Shown: positions 63,038-64,000 of the stretch, in pieces
Numbering within the stretch: the first letter of the stretch is position 1
How the letters are laid out: each line of letters starts with the position of its first letter
DNA from: Paenibacillus dakarensis
GTDB lineage: Bacteria; Bacillota; Bacilli; Paenibacillales; Paenibacillaceae
Direction: 5' to 3'
NCBI RefSeq assembly: GCF_001373415.1
Contig: NZ_CDSE01000040.1
Coordinates: 1 to 64,000 of the forward strand
DNA length: 64,000 nucleotides
Notes under the pieces: generated by a model
Databases searched by the model: none
The model's input: only the letters and a program-made list of their open reading frames with translations
Told to the model about the DNA's origin: nothing
Translations under genes and position numbers: made by a program

Positions 63038-64000
63038 TTACCGGTCGCTCAGCTGCAGCATTTCCGATAACTGCCGCAAGGTTGTTTCCTGATCCTCCAG
63101 CCCTGTCCAGTACAGATTCATAATATTCAGGAGATTTTGAATTTCGCTTGGCTTCAGATTCAGGTCGGACAACAGACTGTAAGTCTGGCGGATATCCCGG
63201 AACAAGCTGAACTGCGGCGGACGGTAACCTTGTACCTCGCCGTCCCATTCCGCTGCCTGCCGGTGAGCCGGAATGCTCAGGGTATGCTTACGGATATGCA
63301 GCTGGGCAGGAAAGGACGCCATGTACCGGAGAAAGGTTTGGGCCGCTTCCTTCTCCCTGGAACGGTGGTTGAGCGCGAGCCCGATTGTCAGCAGGAGCGT
63401 CTTCGGTACCTTAACATAAGGCAGAGGAGCGATGCCGTATGGGAAAGACAAATCCTGAAGCGCGTTAAGGTTAAAGTAGGTGGTCATCATGACGGACACT
63501 TTTTGCTGGGCGAACAGTTCCTCCACCCTGAGCTCCTGCTCGGACAACAGTACCGGGAACGGCTGCTGCCGGCGGATCAGATCATAGCAGGTGCGTATGC
63601 TATCATGCAGCGCCTCGGGGCGGCTGCCTGTACGTTTCTCACCAAATGAAAGGCCGCTCTGGAGCAGGAAGATCGGCCAGCGGTTATAAGCAGCCGGATG
63701 AAAATAAAAAGCGGTCCCCGGGCGCCGCCCCTCCTCCAGTCGGGCCAGGCATGCCATAAAGTCCTGCCATGTCCAGTCGGAAGACGGATCCTCCACACCC
63801 TGCCGGGTGAAATGCTCCTGGTTATAGCACAGGATGACCGGCGAGAAGGTCAGCGGCTGCGCGTACAGCTTTCCGTTCTGCTCAAACGGCTCGGCCAGAT
63901 CCGGATAAATCTCCTCAGCGGGCTCCAGCTGCTCCAATATTTGTCCCAGGTCGGCGTGCCGCTCCATAAATTCATTGAAGTGAAAGTAGTTCACGGCCAG
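63038..64000 (-). CDS. Family 1 solute-binding-like protein, 5' truncated by the window
   Basis: The minus-strand frame stays open to the window edge; about 320 C-terminal residues are visible. The pattern P-V-I-L-C-Y-N-Q-E-H-F-T-R-Q-G and D-W-T-W-Q-D-F-M-A is the typical core of family 1 extracellular solute-binding proteins, with the C-terminal helices R-Y-M-A-S-F-P-A-Q-L following. The N-terminus is not visible, so it may be a lipoprotein or a GntR-type regulator fused to such a domain, a form common in Paenibacillus. Confidence 0.7.
   Translation of the reverse strand: MAVNYFHFNEFMERHADLGQILEQLEPAEEIYPDLAEPFEQNGKLYAQPLTFSPVILCYNQEHFTRQGVEDPSSDWTWQDFMACLARLEEGRRPGTAFYFHPAAYNRWPIFLLQSGLSFGEKRTGSRPEALHDSIRTCYDLIRRQQPFPVLLSEQELRVEELFAQQKVSVMMTTYFNLNALQDLSFPYGIAPLPYVKVPKTLLLTIGLALNHRSREKEAAQTFLRYMASFPAQLHIRKHTLSIPAHRQAAEWDGEVQGYRPPQFSLFRDIRQTYSLLSDLNLKPSEIQNLLNIMNLYWTGLEDQETTLRQLSEMLQLSDR

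Overview
The window looks like a chromosomal segment of a Paenibacillus-type Firmicute. The grounds are the Lpl-type sugar ABC systems (lipoprotein plus two permeases, no ATPase), YesM/YesN-type sensor and regulator, many glycoside hydrolases, GGAGG ribosome-binding sites with ATG, GTG and TTG starts, and moderate GC with a visibly AT-rich left end. The genus is inferred; no rRNA or tRNA is present to test it.

Bases 1-16.7 kb are an AT-rich defence island. It opens with the 3' half of a PD-(D/E)XK (DUF4420-like) gene and an AIPR gene, usually the tail of cytosine-methylase/Z1 restriction operons, closed by a terminator. A single-domain DNA glycosylase follows, with features of MIG-type T:G mismatch glycosylases and a His in place of one iron-sulfur Cys. 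Next is a DISARM-like operon: a 42-codon ORF, two abutting DrmE-like genes, helicase DrmA and DUF1998 protein DrmB. No DrmC or methyltransferase is visible. After decayed coding debris come an Mrr-type endonuclease, a MazG-like pyrophosphohydrolase and a DUF262/DUF1524 (GmrSD-like) nuclease. A structured intergenic repeat of about 190 bp flanks this last block and recurs, diverged, near 61 kb before a NERD-domain gene.

Bases 16.7-38.9 kb are metabolic. They hold two lipoprotein flavoenzymes of the fumarate-reductase family (one with an FMN-attachment domain), an Lpl-type transporter facing an FAD oxidoreductase, a metallo-hydrolase, a histidine phosphatase, an AraC regulator, a WG-repeat lipoprotein, a nucleotidyltransferase, an Ldh-family dehydrogenase, an ArsR-type regulator with a perfect palindromic operator, a GH2 glycosidase and a MerR regulator. 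Decay is common: an anaerobic sulfatase-maturase gene has a stop codon inside it, and a formylglycine-generating-enzyme gene has lost its 5' part, so both known routes of sulfatase activation are broken here.

Bases 39-61 kb are for glycan use: a GH29 fucosidase-like gene, a permease relic, a large secreted PHP-domain (CehA/McbA-type) protein, a second Lpl-type transporter, and one long tightly coupled operon. That operon encodes sensor kinase, response regulator, GH39, M81 metallopeptidase, class III aminotransferase, IlvD/Edd dehydratase homologue, SDR, SMP-30 lactonase and FAA-hydrolase. Its first seven genes overlap one another. It reads as sensing, hydrolysis and oxidative breakdown of an unusual, perhaps amino- or acyl-modified, sugar. 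The dehydratase homologue lacks two of the three cysteines that normally hold the family's iron-sulfur cluster. The window closes with an aldo/keto reductase and the 3' part of a solute-binding-like gene.
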